Of a stretch of 49,932 bases of DNA, positions 1-10,641 are shown in pieces; position 1 is the stretch's first letter; the number at the start of each line of letters is the position of its first letter. Both the position numbers and the translations under genes were made by a program. This stretch comes from Opitutia bacterium (GTDB lineage Bacteria; Verrucomicrobiota; Verrucomicrobiia; Opitutales; Opitutaceae): contig CANHJG010000025.1 in NCBI GenBank assembly GCA_947461205.1, forward strand, positions 1-49,932, written 5' to 3'. The notes under the pieces were generated by a model. The model did not search any database, was not told the origin of the DNA, and worked only from the letters and a program-made list of their open reading frames with translations.

Positions 1-30
1 TCGAGGGTTCGATTCCCTCCGCCCGCTCCA
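1..30 (+). tRNA. tRNA 3' end (probably tRNA-Gly), truncated by the window start
   Basis: The first 30 bases hold a T-arm (GAGGG, loop TTCGATT, CCCTC), then seven acceptor-strand bases CGCCCGC, discriminator T and CCA. A T discriminator with an acceptor predicted to begin GCGGGCG fits tRNA-Gly best; tRNA-Cys also carries a T there. The anticodon lies upstream of the window, so the amino acid is inferred. CCA is encoded in the DNA. Confidence 0.75.
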
Positions 31-68
31 CTTTGTTTTCGACGGATTTTTGGCCCGGCGGTCCGCGA

Positions 69-749
69 TCAGTTTTTCGGGCGGGTTTTTTGCAGTGGGA
101 TGAAGTCGGCTTCGGCTTTTTCCGCCCGCGCGTGCAGGGTGGCGGAGCGGGCGCGGGATTCTTCCAGCTGGCCCTGGAGGCGCGCGATGTCGGTTTTTGC
201 CTCGTCGAGCTGGGTCCGCATCACCGCGGCCTGCGATTGGGCGATTTCGGATACGCCCTGCTGGCGGATGGAAGCCACTTTGGCCTCCTCCATCTGCGAC
301 TGAAATCCGTGGGAAATGGTCCGCGCCTTGTCCAACTGGATCTGGAGCTCGGCGGCGCCGGCTTTGGTCTCATCGACCTCAGTCTTGAGCAGGGCGGAAG
401 CGGCGAGGGTTTGCGTCACCTGGGTTTGGTGCTTGGTCGCGGTCAGCTTGGCCTCGCCGAGCTGCGCGCGCAGGAGGGTGGTGGCGGCCTCGTGTTGCTC
501 GGCGCGGTTTTGATTTTGGGTGAGGGTCTTGTCCCGGGTGCTCACCTTGTTGGCGAAGACGAGGACGAGCGCGAGGAGCACCACGGACAAGGTGCCGAGC
601 GAGAGCGAGAGGAGCGGGAGCGTCGTCGCCTGCGGCGGCTGATCCGGCGGCGTGGTCTGGTCGGAGCCGGAGTCCCGCGAAGCGGGGTTGGCGGCCGCAG
701 CGACGGGTGGGGCGGATTGCTTGGGCGATGAACCGGGAGCGTCAGGCAT
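69..749 (-). CDS. membrane-anchored coiled-coil protein, unknown function
   Basis: A 226-residue protein I do not recognise. Residues 1-43 are a Pro/Ala/Ser-rich cytoplasmic tail, residues about 45-66 form one strongly hydrophobic membrane segment, and about 75-215 are rich in Ala, Glu, Gln, Leu and Lys in a heptad-like pattern that suggests a long coiled coil. No enzyme motif is visible. The gene is divergent from pilC, with about 200 bp between the start codons. The Ala/Gln/Glu composition and the absence of Arg/Pro-rich runs argue that this strand is the coding one. A structural or scaffold role at the envelope is possible but unproven. Confidence 0.7.
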   Translation of the reverse strand: MPDAPGSSPKQSAPPVAAAANPASRDSGSDQTTPPDQPPQATTLPLLSLSLGTLSVVLLALVLVFANKVSTRDKTLTQNQNRAEQHEAATTLLRAQLGEAKLTATKHQTQVTQTLAASALLKTEVDETKAGAAELQIQLDKARTISHGFQSQMEEAKVASIRQQGVSEIAQSQAAVMRTQLDEAKTDIARLQGQLEESRARSATLHARAEKAEADFIPLQKTRPKN

Positions 750-950
750 GGTGCCGGTAAGCTACACCTTGGGCGTCCGGCGCGATATAGGGTGAACGAG
801 GGTGTGCCGGAGGCGTGGGCGGCGGCGGGCGGTGACGGCGTCCGCCAGTCGATCGGGAGCGGGGGCTACGTGTTTCTCACCGGCTTTTTGAGCGTTGGGT
901 TTCGGGGAAAGGGATTGCGGGTTCGCCGGGCGTGCCTTTGTGTCCGCCCT

Positions 951-2132
951 ATGGCATTGATCTCCTCCGCGTCCTCCGGGCAGTCCCAGCCGGCGGGCCG
1001 CGAGCCGAGTGCGCAGAAAAAAGGGGCCAATCTGAAGGCGGCGCAGGCGCTCGCGAAGCAAAAATCGCTCGAGAAGAAGGCCAAGACCTACAAGCTTCCC
1101 ATGGGCGAGCTCGCGCTCTTTACGCAGCAGATCGCGTCGCTGCTCGCCGCCGGTCTGCCGCTCGTGCAGTGCTTGGAGGCGTTGCAGGACCAGACGGAGG
1201 ATCCGTGTTTCCGCATCGTCATCCGCGACGTGCGCGGCGACATCTCGCAGGGCAATTCGTTTTCGGCGGCGGTGAAGAAATTTCCGAATTCGTTCAATAC
1301 GCTGTTCGTCTCGATGGTCGAGGCCGGCGAGGCGAGCGGTGGGCTGGCGGAAATTCTCATGAAGGTCGCGGGCTACTTCGAGTCCACGGTCAAGCTGACC
1401 AAGAAGGTGAAGTCCGCGATGACCTACCCGATCGCGGTCATCGGTCTGGCCTTCGCGCTCGTCAACGTGCTGCTGATCTTCGTCATCCCGGTGTTTGCGG
1501 CGATGTTCAAAGACTTTGGGGCGAAGCTGCCCGCGCCGACGCAGTTCCTGATCGACCTGTCCAATTTCATGAAGGCCTACTGGTGGCTGATTGGAGCGGT
1601 CGCTTACGGTCTTTATTGGGGCGGGGGCAAGTTTGTCGCCACGCCGAACGGCCGCCGCACCAAAGACAGCTTTCTCGTGAAGGCGCCGATCTTCGGCAAC
1701 CTCATCCACAAGATCGCGCTTTCCCGTTTCTGTCGCACCTATGCGACGCTCATCCGTTCCGGCGTGCCCATCCTGCGCACGCTGGAGATCGTGTCGTCGG
1801 CGAGCGGCAAGTGCCAGATCGAGGACGCCTGCGAGGAAATCGCCAAGCACGTCAGCCAGGGCGGGCAGGTCTCCGAGGTGCTCGCGACCAACGAGTTTTT
1901 CCCGCCGATGATGAAGCACATGGTGAAGGCCGGCGAATCCACCGGCAACGTCGACGGCATGATGAACAAGATCGCCGATTTCTATGACGTGGAGTGCGAG
2001 GCCACGGTCGCGGCGCTGACGTCCCTGATCGAGCCGATGCTCATCGTTTTCCTCGGCGTCGTCGTCGGCGGCATCGTCATGGCGATGTTCCTCCCGATCT
2101 TCCAACTCGGTGCGGTGGCGGGCGGCTTGTAA
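951..2132 (+). CDS. pilC: type IV pilus / type II secretion inner-membrane protein (PilC/GspF family)
   Basis: A 393-residue polytopic platform protein of type IV pilus or type II secretion machines, which couples the assembly ATPase to pilin extrusion. Two T2SF domains are visible, at about residues 65-185 and 265-390. Each carries the family signatures: a start like ELALFTQQIASLLAAGLPL, the GEASGGL / GESTGNVDG motifs, and hydrophobic segments near 170-190, 225-245 and 365-390. Length matches the family (about 400). An in-frame ATG 53 codons upstream exists, but that extension is low-complexity and unlike the family, so 951 is preferred. A two-component type regulator follows 73 bp downstream, and no pilB, pilT or pilin gene lies in the window. 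Confidence 0.93.
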   Translation: MALISSASSGQSQPAGREPSAQKKGANLKAAQALAKQKSLEKKAKTYKLPMGELALFTQQIASLLAAGLPLVQCLEALQDQTEDPCFRIVIRDVRGDISQGNSFSAAVKKFPNSFNTLFVSMVEAGEASGGLAEILMKVAGYFESTVKLTKKVKSAMTYPIAVIGLAFALVNVLLIFVIPVFAAMFKDFGAKLPAPTQFLIDLSNFMKAYWWLIGAVAYGLYWGGGKFVATPNGRRTKDSFLVKAPIFGNLIHKIALSRFCRTYATLIRSGVPILRTLEIVSSASGKCQIEDACEEIAKHVSQGGQVSEVLATNEFFPPMMKHMVKAGESTGNVDGMMNKIADFYDVECEATVAALTSLIEPMLIVFLGVVVGGIVMAMFLPIFQLGAVAGGL

Positions 2133-2205
2133 CCGGACGGTGCTGTCGGCGATTTGACAATGCGCGGCGTTCCCCGGAGCGTCGGCCGGACCTGGTCCAA
2201 CGCGC

Positions 2206-3462
2206 ATGCCCTCCGCCCTCATAGTTGACGACCTCGTGTCCATCCACGAGATGCTCGACGCCGTCATCCAACCGACGGGTTTAACGACGGCGTTTGCGAC
2301 CGATGGCGAGAAGGCCCTGGCGCGTTACAAGACCGACAAGTTTGACCTCGTCTTGGCCGACATCGACATGAAGCCGATGGACGGGATCATGCTGCTGAAG
2401 CAGCTGAAGGCCTACGATCCGACCGCCGTGGTGATCATCATGACGGCCTACGCGTCGACCGAGAGCGCAGTGCAGGCCCTGAAATTCGGGGCGTTCGATT
2501 ACCTCCAGAAGCCCTTTCGCGTCGACGAGCTGATCGGGACGTTGCGACGCGGCCTCGAGTTCCGGGAGTTTCAGGCGCAGCGGGCGGCGAGCGGGATTGT
2601 GGCCGGGGCGAAGGCGGCCGACATCGAGAGCCGGCTCGTGGGCAAGAGTGCGCGGCTCACCAAGCTCATCACGCAGATCAGGAAGCTGGGGACCGTGCGG
2701 TCCCCGGTGCTGCTCATGGGCGAGTCCGGGACGGGCAAGGGCGAGGTGGCAGAGATTCTGCACGCCGCCAGCGGCGCCCCCGACGCGCCCCTGGTGCGCA
2801 TCGACTGTGCGCTCAGCACCGAGGTAAATTTTCGCGACGGTCTGATCGGCCAAAACGGCGAGGGAGGGGTCTGGGTGAAGCAGGCCAAGGGCGGCACTCT
2901 TTACCTGCAGGAACTCCAGTGCCTCTCGCTGTCGGTGCAGAGGGAACTGGTGAGTGTGCTGCGCTCTACCGCGCATGGCTTCCGTCTCATCTGCACGACG
3001 ACGCAGGATCTGGAGAGCCTGGTCGACGAGGGGAAATTTTTTGACGAACTCTTCTATCGGGTGGCGTCGCTGCCGGTGCAGCTCCCGCCGTTGCGGGATC
3101 GCGCGGAAGATATTCCGGCGCTGGTGAAACATTACGCCGCGCGGGCGTTTAACCCCCATTTCGACGCGAAGCTGATCGAGTTCACCGACGATGCACTCGG
3201 CGTCATGGGGGCCTATCATTGGCCGGGCAACATCACCGAGCTCACCCAGGTCGTGCTGAAAATCGCCGGGACGACGGAGACGCGCGTGGTCACATCCGCC
3301 CAACTTCCGCTGCGCCTGCGCGAGTTGAAGAACTGGCCGACCCTCGCCGAGCATCTGGCAGGTCAGGAAAAGCAGTACGTCGACCAAGTGTTGCACACGT
3401 GCAAGGGCAACAAGGCGGCCGCGGCCAAAGTGCTCGGGGTGGATGTGAGCAAGCTGGGTTAG
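2206..3462 (+). CDS. response regulator with receiver and degenerate sigma-54-type AAA+ domain
   Basis: A 418-residue NtrC-like protein. Residues 1-115 are a receiver domain with D8/D9, phospho-acceptor D52, T80 and K102. Residues about 143-370 are a sigma-54 activator AAA+ domain with an intact Walker A (GESGTGKG, 172-179). The GAFTGA loop that touches sigma-54 is absent; the region between Walker A and B is shortened (about 205-230). Walker B reads LYLQEL, with Gln where the catalytic LDE Asp is expected. The C-terminus (EKQYVDQVLHTCKGNKAAAA onward) is a Fis-type helix that stops right after VDVSKLG, short of the usual recognition helix. It follows pilC by 73 bp and probably controls pilus-related genes, perhaps without acting as a classical sigma-54 activator. 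Confidence 0.88.
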   Translation: MPSALIVDDLVSIHEMLDAVIQPTGLTTAFATDGEKALARYKTDKFDLVLADIDMKPMDGIMLLKQLKAYDPTAVVIIMTAYASTESAVQALKFGAFDYLQKPFRVDELIGTLRRGLEFREFQAQRAASGIVAGAKAADIESRLVGKSARLTKLITQIRKLGTVRSPVLLMGESGTGKGEVAEILHAASGAPDAPLVRIDCALSTEVNFRDGLIGQNGEGGVWVKQAKGGTLYLQELQCLSLSVQRELVSVLRSTAHGFRLICTTTQDLESLVDEGKFFDELFYRVASLPVQLPPLRDRAEDIPALVKHYAARAFNPHFDAKLIEFTDDALGVMGAYHWPGNITELTQVVLKIAGTTETRVVTSAQLPLRLRELKNWPTLAEHLAGQEKQYVDQVLHTCKGNKAAAAKVLGVDVSKLG

Positions 3463-3478
3463 CCGGCGAAAAATTGGG

Positions 3479-3992
3479 TCAAGCGCCCGCGCGTGCGCCG
3501 AAAAGGAGAAACGGCTGACGCACTGGCCGATCCTTCCAATCCATCCCGTCGGGTTTGAGCGGATCGGGCGAGCCCGCCGGTGCGGCCGGGGCGATGGCCG
3601 GTTTGCGGACCTTGGGCAGCCACGCGTCCTGGTCGGCGCCAAAGGGTGGAAGGCAGGCGACGCCCCGGACGAGGCTGCGGCCGTCGGCGAGGGCGAAGGT
3701 GAGGAGGTGGTCGTCCTGCCGTCGAGCGCGCGGTGGCGAGACCGGTCATGACGGCGAGGTTGAAGAGAGAGGAGCCGGAGGGATTGGTGCGCGCGAGTTC
3801 CTGGGGAAACGAGCCGTCGGCCGCCCTCGGTTGGGGGAGGTGGACGGCGGTGAGGCGTTGGCGTCATTCCGCGAGCACGGCCCGATCGCTGACGAGGCGG
3901 GCGAAACGCAGGGCCGGGAGGAGGCGCGGGCGCGCAGGGGCGGCGAGATCGAAAGCGGGCTGGACGGCGGCAAGTGTGCGGAGGGCCAGCAT
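3479..3992 (-). pseudogene. broken minus-strand gene, unidentified product
   Basis: Three stretches of natural-looking protein can be read on the minus strand but not in one continuous frame. From ATG at 3992 the frame gives [18 protein letters not shown] to DRAVLAE, then a TGA stop. The same frame resumes with [12 protein letters not shown] to [15 protein letters not shown] frame change near 3705 then leads to [18 protein letters not shown] to [17 protein letters not shown], ending at TGA 3481-3479. I do not recognise the family. A single intact gene would need at least one stop removed and one frameshift repaired. The 683-bp space between the regulator and carB holds nothing else I can support. 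The first segment may belong to something else. Confidence 0.4.
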
Positions 3993-4145
3993 GGGGTCGC
4001 AGCGGGGGCGCGACGTGGGCCGGGCCGCGGGCCGCGGGCGAGCGGCGGGCTGCTTCGATCTGGGAGCAGGGATTCCCGCGTCACGTCCCGCTTTCCCGCT
4101 TGCCGCGCGTTTCAGCGCTCTCAACTCTCGGCCAAATCCACGCTC

Positions 4146-7388
<3,243 letters not shown>

Positions 7389-7406
7389 GGTCTCCGGTTT
7401 TTCGCC

Positions 7407-8375
7407 ATGCACGCCATCCGCATCCATGAAACCGGCGGCGCGGAAAAAATGCGCGTGGACGAGATCGCCGTGCCCGCGCCCGGAGTGGGCGAGGTGCGGC
7501 TGCGCGTCGAGGCGGCCGGGGTGAATTTCATCGATACCTACCAGCGTAGCGGGCTCTACGCGGTACCGTTGCCGCACACGCTCGGGATGGAAGCGGCGGG
7601 CGTGGTGACGGCGGTGGGCGCGGGGGTGACGGAGTTTTCTGTGGGCGACCGCGTGGCGAGCGCGCGGGTGGCGGGGTCCTACGCCGGCGAGGCGCTCGCG
7701 CCGGCGGCGCACACGGTGAAGGTGCCCGCGGGCATCGCGACGCAGACGGCGGCGGCGCTGATGTTGCAGGGGATGACGGCGCACTACCTGGCGGGTGATA
7801 CCTTTCCCCTGAAAGCCGGCGATACGGCGCTCGTGCACGCGGGGGCGGGGGGCGTCGGCCTGCTGCTCACGCAGATCGCGAAGCTGCGTGGGGCGCGGGT
7901 GCTGGCGACGGTCGGCACCGAGGAAAAGGCGGGGCTCGCGCGCGCGGCCGGAGCCGATGCGGTGTGCATCTACACGCGGGAAAATTTTCCGGACGCGGTG
8001 AAGGCGTTTACGGGCGGACGGGGCGTCGACGTGGCTTACGATGCGATCGGCAGGGACACGTTTGAGGGCACGCTGGCGAGCCTGCGCCCGCGCGGGATGT
8101 TGGTGTCGTATGGCAACTCCAGCGGGCCCGTCGCACCGTTTGCGCCGCTGCTCTTGTCGCAGAAGGGGTCGTTGTTTTTCACGCGGCCGACCCTCGCCCA
8201 TTATACGCTGACGACGGCCGAGCTGCAGGCGCGGGTCGGCGAGCTGTTTGGCTGGGTGGCGGCGGGCAAGCTCACGGTACGCATCGGCGCGACGTATCCG
8301 CTCGCGCAGGCGGCGGAAGCGCATCGCGCGCTCGAGGGGCGACGGACCACGGGCAAGGTGCTGCTGGTGCCGTGA
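7407..8375 (+). CDS. qor: NADPH:quinone oxidoreductase (zinc-independent MDR family)
   Basis: A 322-residue medium-chain dehydrogenase/reductase of the quinone oxidoreductase class, which passes electrons from NADPH to quinones in the cytoplasm. The N-terminal GroES-like part has VNFIDTYQRSGLY (about 39-51) and PHTLGMEAAGVV (57-67). The nucleotide-binding Rossmann motif is HAGAGGVGLLLTQIAK (about 144-159). The catalytic and structural zinc cysteines of alcohol dehydrogenases are missing, as expected for QOR. The C-terminus EAHRALEGRRTTGKVLLVP is typical. It starts 18 bp after carB and may be cotranscribed, although there is no obvious functional link. Substrate preference cannot be read from sequence. 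Confidence 0.92.
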   Translation: MHAIRIHETGGAEKMRVDEIAVPAPGVGEVRLRVEAAGVNFIDTYQRSGLYAVPLPHTLGMEAAGVVTAVGAGVTEFSVGDRVASARVAGSYAGEALAPAAHTVKVPAGIATQTAAALMLQGMTAHYLAGDTFPLKAGDTALVHAGAGGVGLLLTQIAKLRGARVLATVGTEEKAGLARAAGADAVCIYTRENFPDAVKAFTGGRGVDVAYDAIGRDTFEGTLASLRPRGMLVSYGNSSGPVAPFAPLLLSQKGSLFFTRPTLAHYTLTTAELQARVGELFGWVAAGKLTVRIGATYPLAQAAEAHRALEGRRTTGKVLLVP

Positions 8376-8430
8376 GGAGGGAGAGGGCGTGAAGGCGCGG
8401 CTCAGTTTCCGGCGACCGGCGCAAACCTAC

Positions 8431-8476
8431 GGGCTGGAAAGCCCGGGCCACACGGCAAGGGTGTGCCAGCCCGGGC
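8431..8476. repeat. intergenic palindromic element (two overlapping hairpins)
   Basis: Between the quinone oxidoreductase gene and purU, GGGCT-GGAA-AGCCC (8431-8444) forms a perfect 5-bp stem. A second imperfect dyad follows, GCCCGGGCCACAC (8441-8453) against GTGTGCCAGCCCGGGC (8461-8476). The first stem shares its GGRA loop and a trailing CCAC with elements at 20706 and 27402, suggesting a dispersed repeat family. It could also end transcription of the oxidoreductase gene, but no T-run follows. Confidence 0.5.
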
Positions 8477-8571
8477 CGGGGCGACGGAACAAGGAGAGGC
8501 ACCCGGCGGTGGAAGGCGCAAGGTTGGAGCTTGGATGTTGGGGCGTTTCCCGTTGGGTTGCCTGACTCGCC

Positions 8572-9429
8572 ATGGACACACCTACGCTCATCGCCCTCCT
8601 GCACGGTCCCGACCAGCCCGGCCTCGTTGCGCGGGTGTCCGGATGGATTTTTGCGCGGGGGGGCAATATTCTGCATGCCGACCAACACCGCGACAGGCAG
8701 GCGGGAATTTTTTTCCAGCGCGTCGAGTGGGTGCCCACCGGGGCGGCGGGCGTGGCGGAACGCGAGGCGGCGGATTTTTTGGCGTTTGCGGATTCGCTCG
8801 GGATGCAGGCCCGGGTGCTCGTGTCGAGCCGGCGGGCGCGGATCGCGGTCTTCGTGTCGAAGGCCAATCACTGTTTTCACGATTTGATTCTGCGGTGGAA
8901 GGCCGGCGATTTCTCCGGGGACCTGGTAGCGATCATCGGCAACCACCCGGATCTGGCGGGGGCGGCGGTCGGCTACGGGCTGCCGTTTCACCACATTCCC
9001 GTGACAGCCGAGACGAAGGCTGAGGCCGAGGCGCGGCAGCTCGCTTTGGTGCGGGAGCTCGGGGCCGACTTGATCGTGCTCGCGCGCTACATGCAGGTGT
9101 TGTCGGCGGATTTTTTGGCGAAGGTCGACCGGCCGGTGATCAACATTCACCACTCGTTTCTCCCGGCGTTTGCGGGCGGCAAGCCTTACCATCAGGCGCA
9201 CGCGCGCGGCGTGAAGCTGATCGGCGCGACGGCGCACTATGCGACGCGCGACCTCGATGAGGGCCCGATCATCCACCAGGACGTGGCCCGCGTGACGCAC
9301 CGGCACGACGTCGAGGACCTGATCCGCAAAGGCCGCGACTTGGAAAAAACCGTGCTCGCGCAGGCGGTGCGCTGGCACCTCGAGGGTCGCGTGCTCGTTT
9401 ACGGAAACAAGACCGTGGTGTTTGACTGA
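8572..9429 (+). CDS. purU: formyltetrahydrofolate deformylase
   Basis: A 285-residue enzyme that hydrolyses 10-formyl-THF to formate and THF, balancing one-carbon pools and supplying formate to purine synthesis. Residues 1-80 are an ACT-like domain (LIALLHGPDQPGLVARVSGW). Residues about 90-280 are the formyltransferase-type catalytic domain with catalytic N191 and H193 in INIHHSFLPAF and D229 in ATRDLDEGPIIHQD. The ACT domain separates PurU from GAR transformylase (PurN) and methionyl-tRNA formyltransferase. Length is close to the E. coli enzyme (280). The gene appears monocistronic, with about 200 bp on the upstream side. Confidence 0.96.
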   Translation: MDTPTLIALLHGPDQPGLVARVSGWIFARGGNILHADQHRDRQAGIFFQRVEWVPTGAAGVAEREAADFLAFADSLGMQARVLVSSRRARIAVFVSKANHCFHDLILRWKAGDFSGDLVAIIGNHPDLAGAAVGYGLPFHHIPVTAETKAEAEARQLALVRELGADLIVLARYMQVLSADFLAKVDRPVINIHHSFLPAFAGGKPYHQAHARGVKLIGATAHYATRDLDEGPIIHQDVARVTHRHDVEDLIRKGRDLEKTVLAQAVRWHLEGRVLVYGNKTVVFD

Positions 9430-9743
9430 GGGCGGGGTGTTTGCGCGGGCGGCGGCGCGGAAACCGCGGGCCGGCGCCTAATGGTCGCAGGCGAACTGAG
9501 CAGGCGCTTCCTTGAGTGGCAGCCTCCATCGAGGCGGAAGCGGCCCCGGAATTTGCGGCCCCGCTCGGAATCGCGCGGCCACAAACTTTGCCCCAAGCCC
9601 TGCTGGCCGATCCGAAGAATGCCGCGCCCCGGGGCGTGGGGTGGGGCCGGTGCGGAGGCGGTTGCAGGGGCGAAAACACGGGGATGGACAGCGGGGCGGG
9701 GTTTTGTTCTCGTCCCCGGTTCCAACGCCCAATTCCTCGCGCC
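9430..9743. other. intergenic region, no supported gene
   Basis: 314 bp between purU and the next gene. Several GC-rich frames are open, but their translations are Arg/Pro/Gly-rich in every frame and show no family features. The GC-rich stretch near 9630-9680 may form secondary structure. I see no clear promoter, terminator or RNA gene. Confidence 0.5.
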
Positions 9744-10493
9744 ATGACCACGCCCGCCACTCCCTCTGCTCCGCAACCCGCCGGTGATGACCGCAAGCTC
9801 GTGTCGGTCGACGAGACGTACCTCGCGCCGACGTTCGAGGACAAGCTGCAGCTCGCCTGGAAGAACTACGGGACGGCCGTTCTCTCGCTGTGCGGCCTCG
9901 TCTTCGTCGGCATTCTCGCGAAGGGCGGTTGGGACTACGTGCAGGCCGGCAAGGAGGTCGACGTCCAGCGGGCCTACGCGGCCGCCGCGACCTCCGACCA
10001 ATTGAAGACGTTTGCGGCTGCCCATGCCGCGCACACACTCGCCGGGGTCGCGCAACTTCGCCTCGCCGACGAGGCCTATACCGCGGGTAAGTCCGCTGAC
10101 GCGCTCGCCGGCTACGACAAGGCGTTCGCCGCGATCAAGACCGGACCGCTCGCCGCGCGCGCGCAGCTCGGCCGGGCCCTCGCAGAGGTGCAGGCCGGCA
10201 AGACAGCCGACGCCATCACGGATCTGAAGCAGCTCGCCGGCGACGCCGGTCAATTCAAGGGCCTGCGGGCTGAAGCCGCTTACCACCTCACGAGTCTCGC
10301 CGCCGAGGCAGCCAATGGCGCCGACGTGCAGAAATATTCCGACCAGCTCATGCAGCTCGATCCTTCGGGTCCGTGGACGCAGCGCGCGCTGATGTTGCGG
10401 GCGACGGTGCCTGCGCCGGCGGCAGCGGTGGCAGCTCCGGCAAAGACCGACGCTCCGGCGGGCGGCGTGCAGATCAAGCTGCCGGGCAAGTAA
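9744..10493 (+). CDS. membrane-anchored tetratricopeptide-repeat protein, YfgM-like
   Basis: A 249-residue protein with a short cytoplasmic N-terminus, one membrane segment (about 43-60, TAVLSLCGLVFVGILAKGGW) and an exported C-terminal part of Ala-rich helical pairs of TPR type (about 75-215). A Pro/Ala-rich tail ends in QIKLPGK. The layout, a single N-terminal anchor followed by weak TPRs, is that of YfgM, an accessory of the Sec translocon, but identity is too weak to claim that role. The start at 9744 gives MTTPATPSAPQPAGDD, common in this group; an ORF extension upstream is Arg/Pro-rich and rejected. The next TPR gene follows 148 bp downstream on the same strand. Confidence 0.8.
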   Translation: MTTPATPSAPQPAGDDRKLVSVDETYLAPTFEDKLQLAWKNYGTAVLSLCGLVFVGILAKGGWDYVQAGKEVDVQRAYAAAATSDQLKTFAAAHAAHTLAGVAQLRLADEAYTAGKSADALAGYDKAFAAIKTGPLAARAQLGRALAEVQAGKTADAITDLKQLAGDAGQFKGLRAEAAYHLTSLAAEAANGADVQKYSDQLMQLDPSGPWTQRALMLRATVPAPAAAVAAPAKTDAPAGGVQIKLPGK

Positions 10494-10641
10494 GCCGGTC
10501 GCGGCCCGCAGCGGGCCGAAGGATGGCGGCGGGTCCGGGGTGGAGGGGATAACGTGCGTGCAGGGGCGTATTCGTGATCGTCATGGGCGGCGGCGCGGCC
10601 ACAGTGTTGGCAAGGTTTTCGGTTTGAAATGACGCACTGCG

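Noticed and set aside
762-2267. 501-codon open frame on the minus strand opposite pilC
   Set aside because: Arg/His/Asp-rich composition typical of an antisense shadow; pilC on the plus strand has clear family motifs.
3463-4145. carA upstream of carB
   Set aside because: No small-subunit or GATase motifs in this interval on either strand.
8441-8476. Rho-independent terminator after the quinone oxidoreductase gene
   Set aside because: Imperfect stem and no T-run; kept as a palindromic repeat instead.
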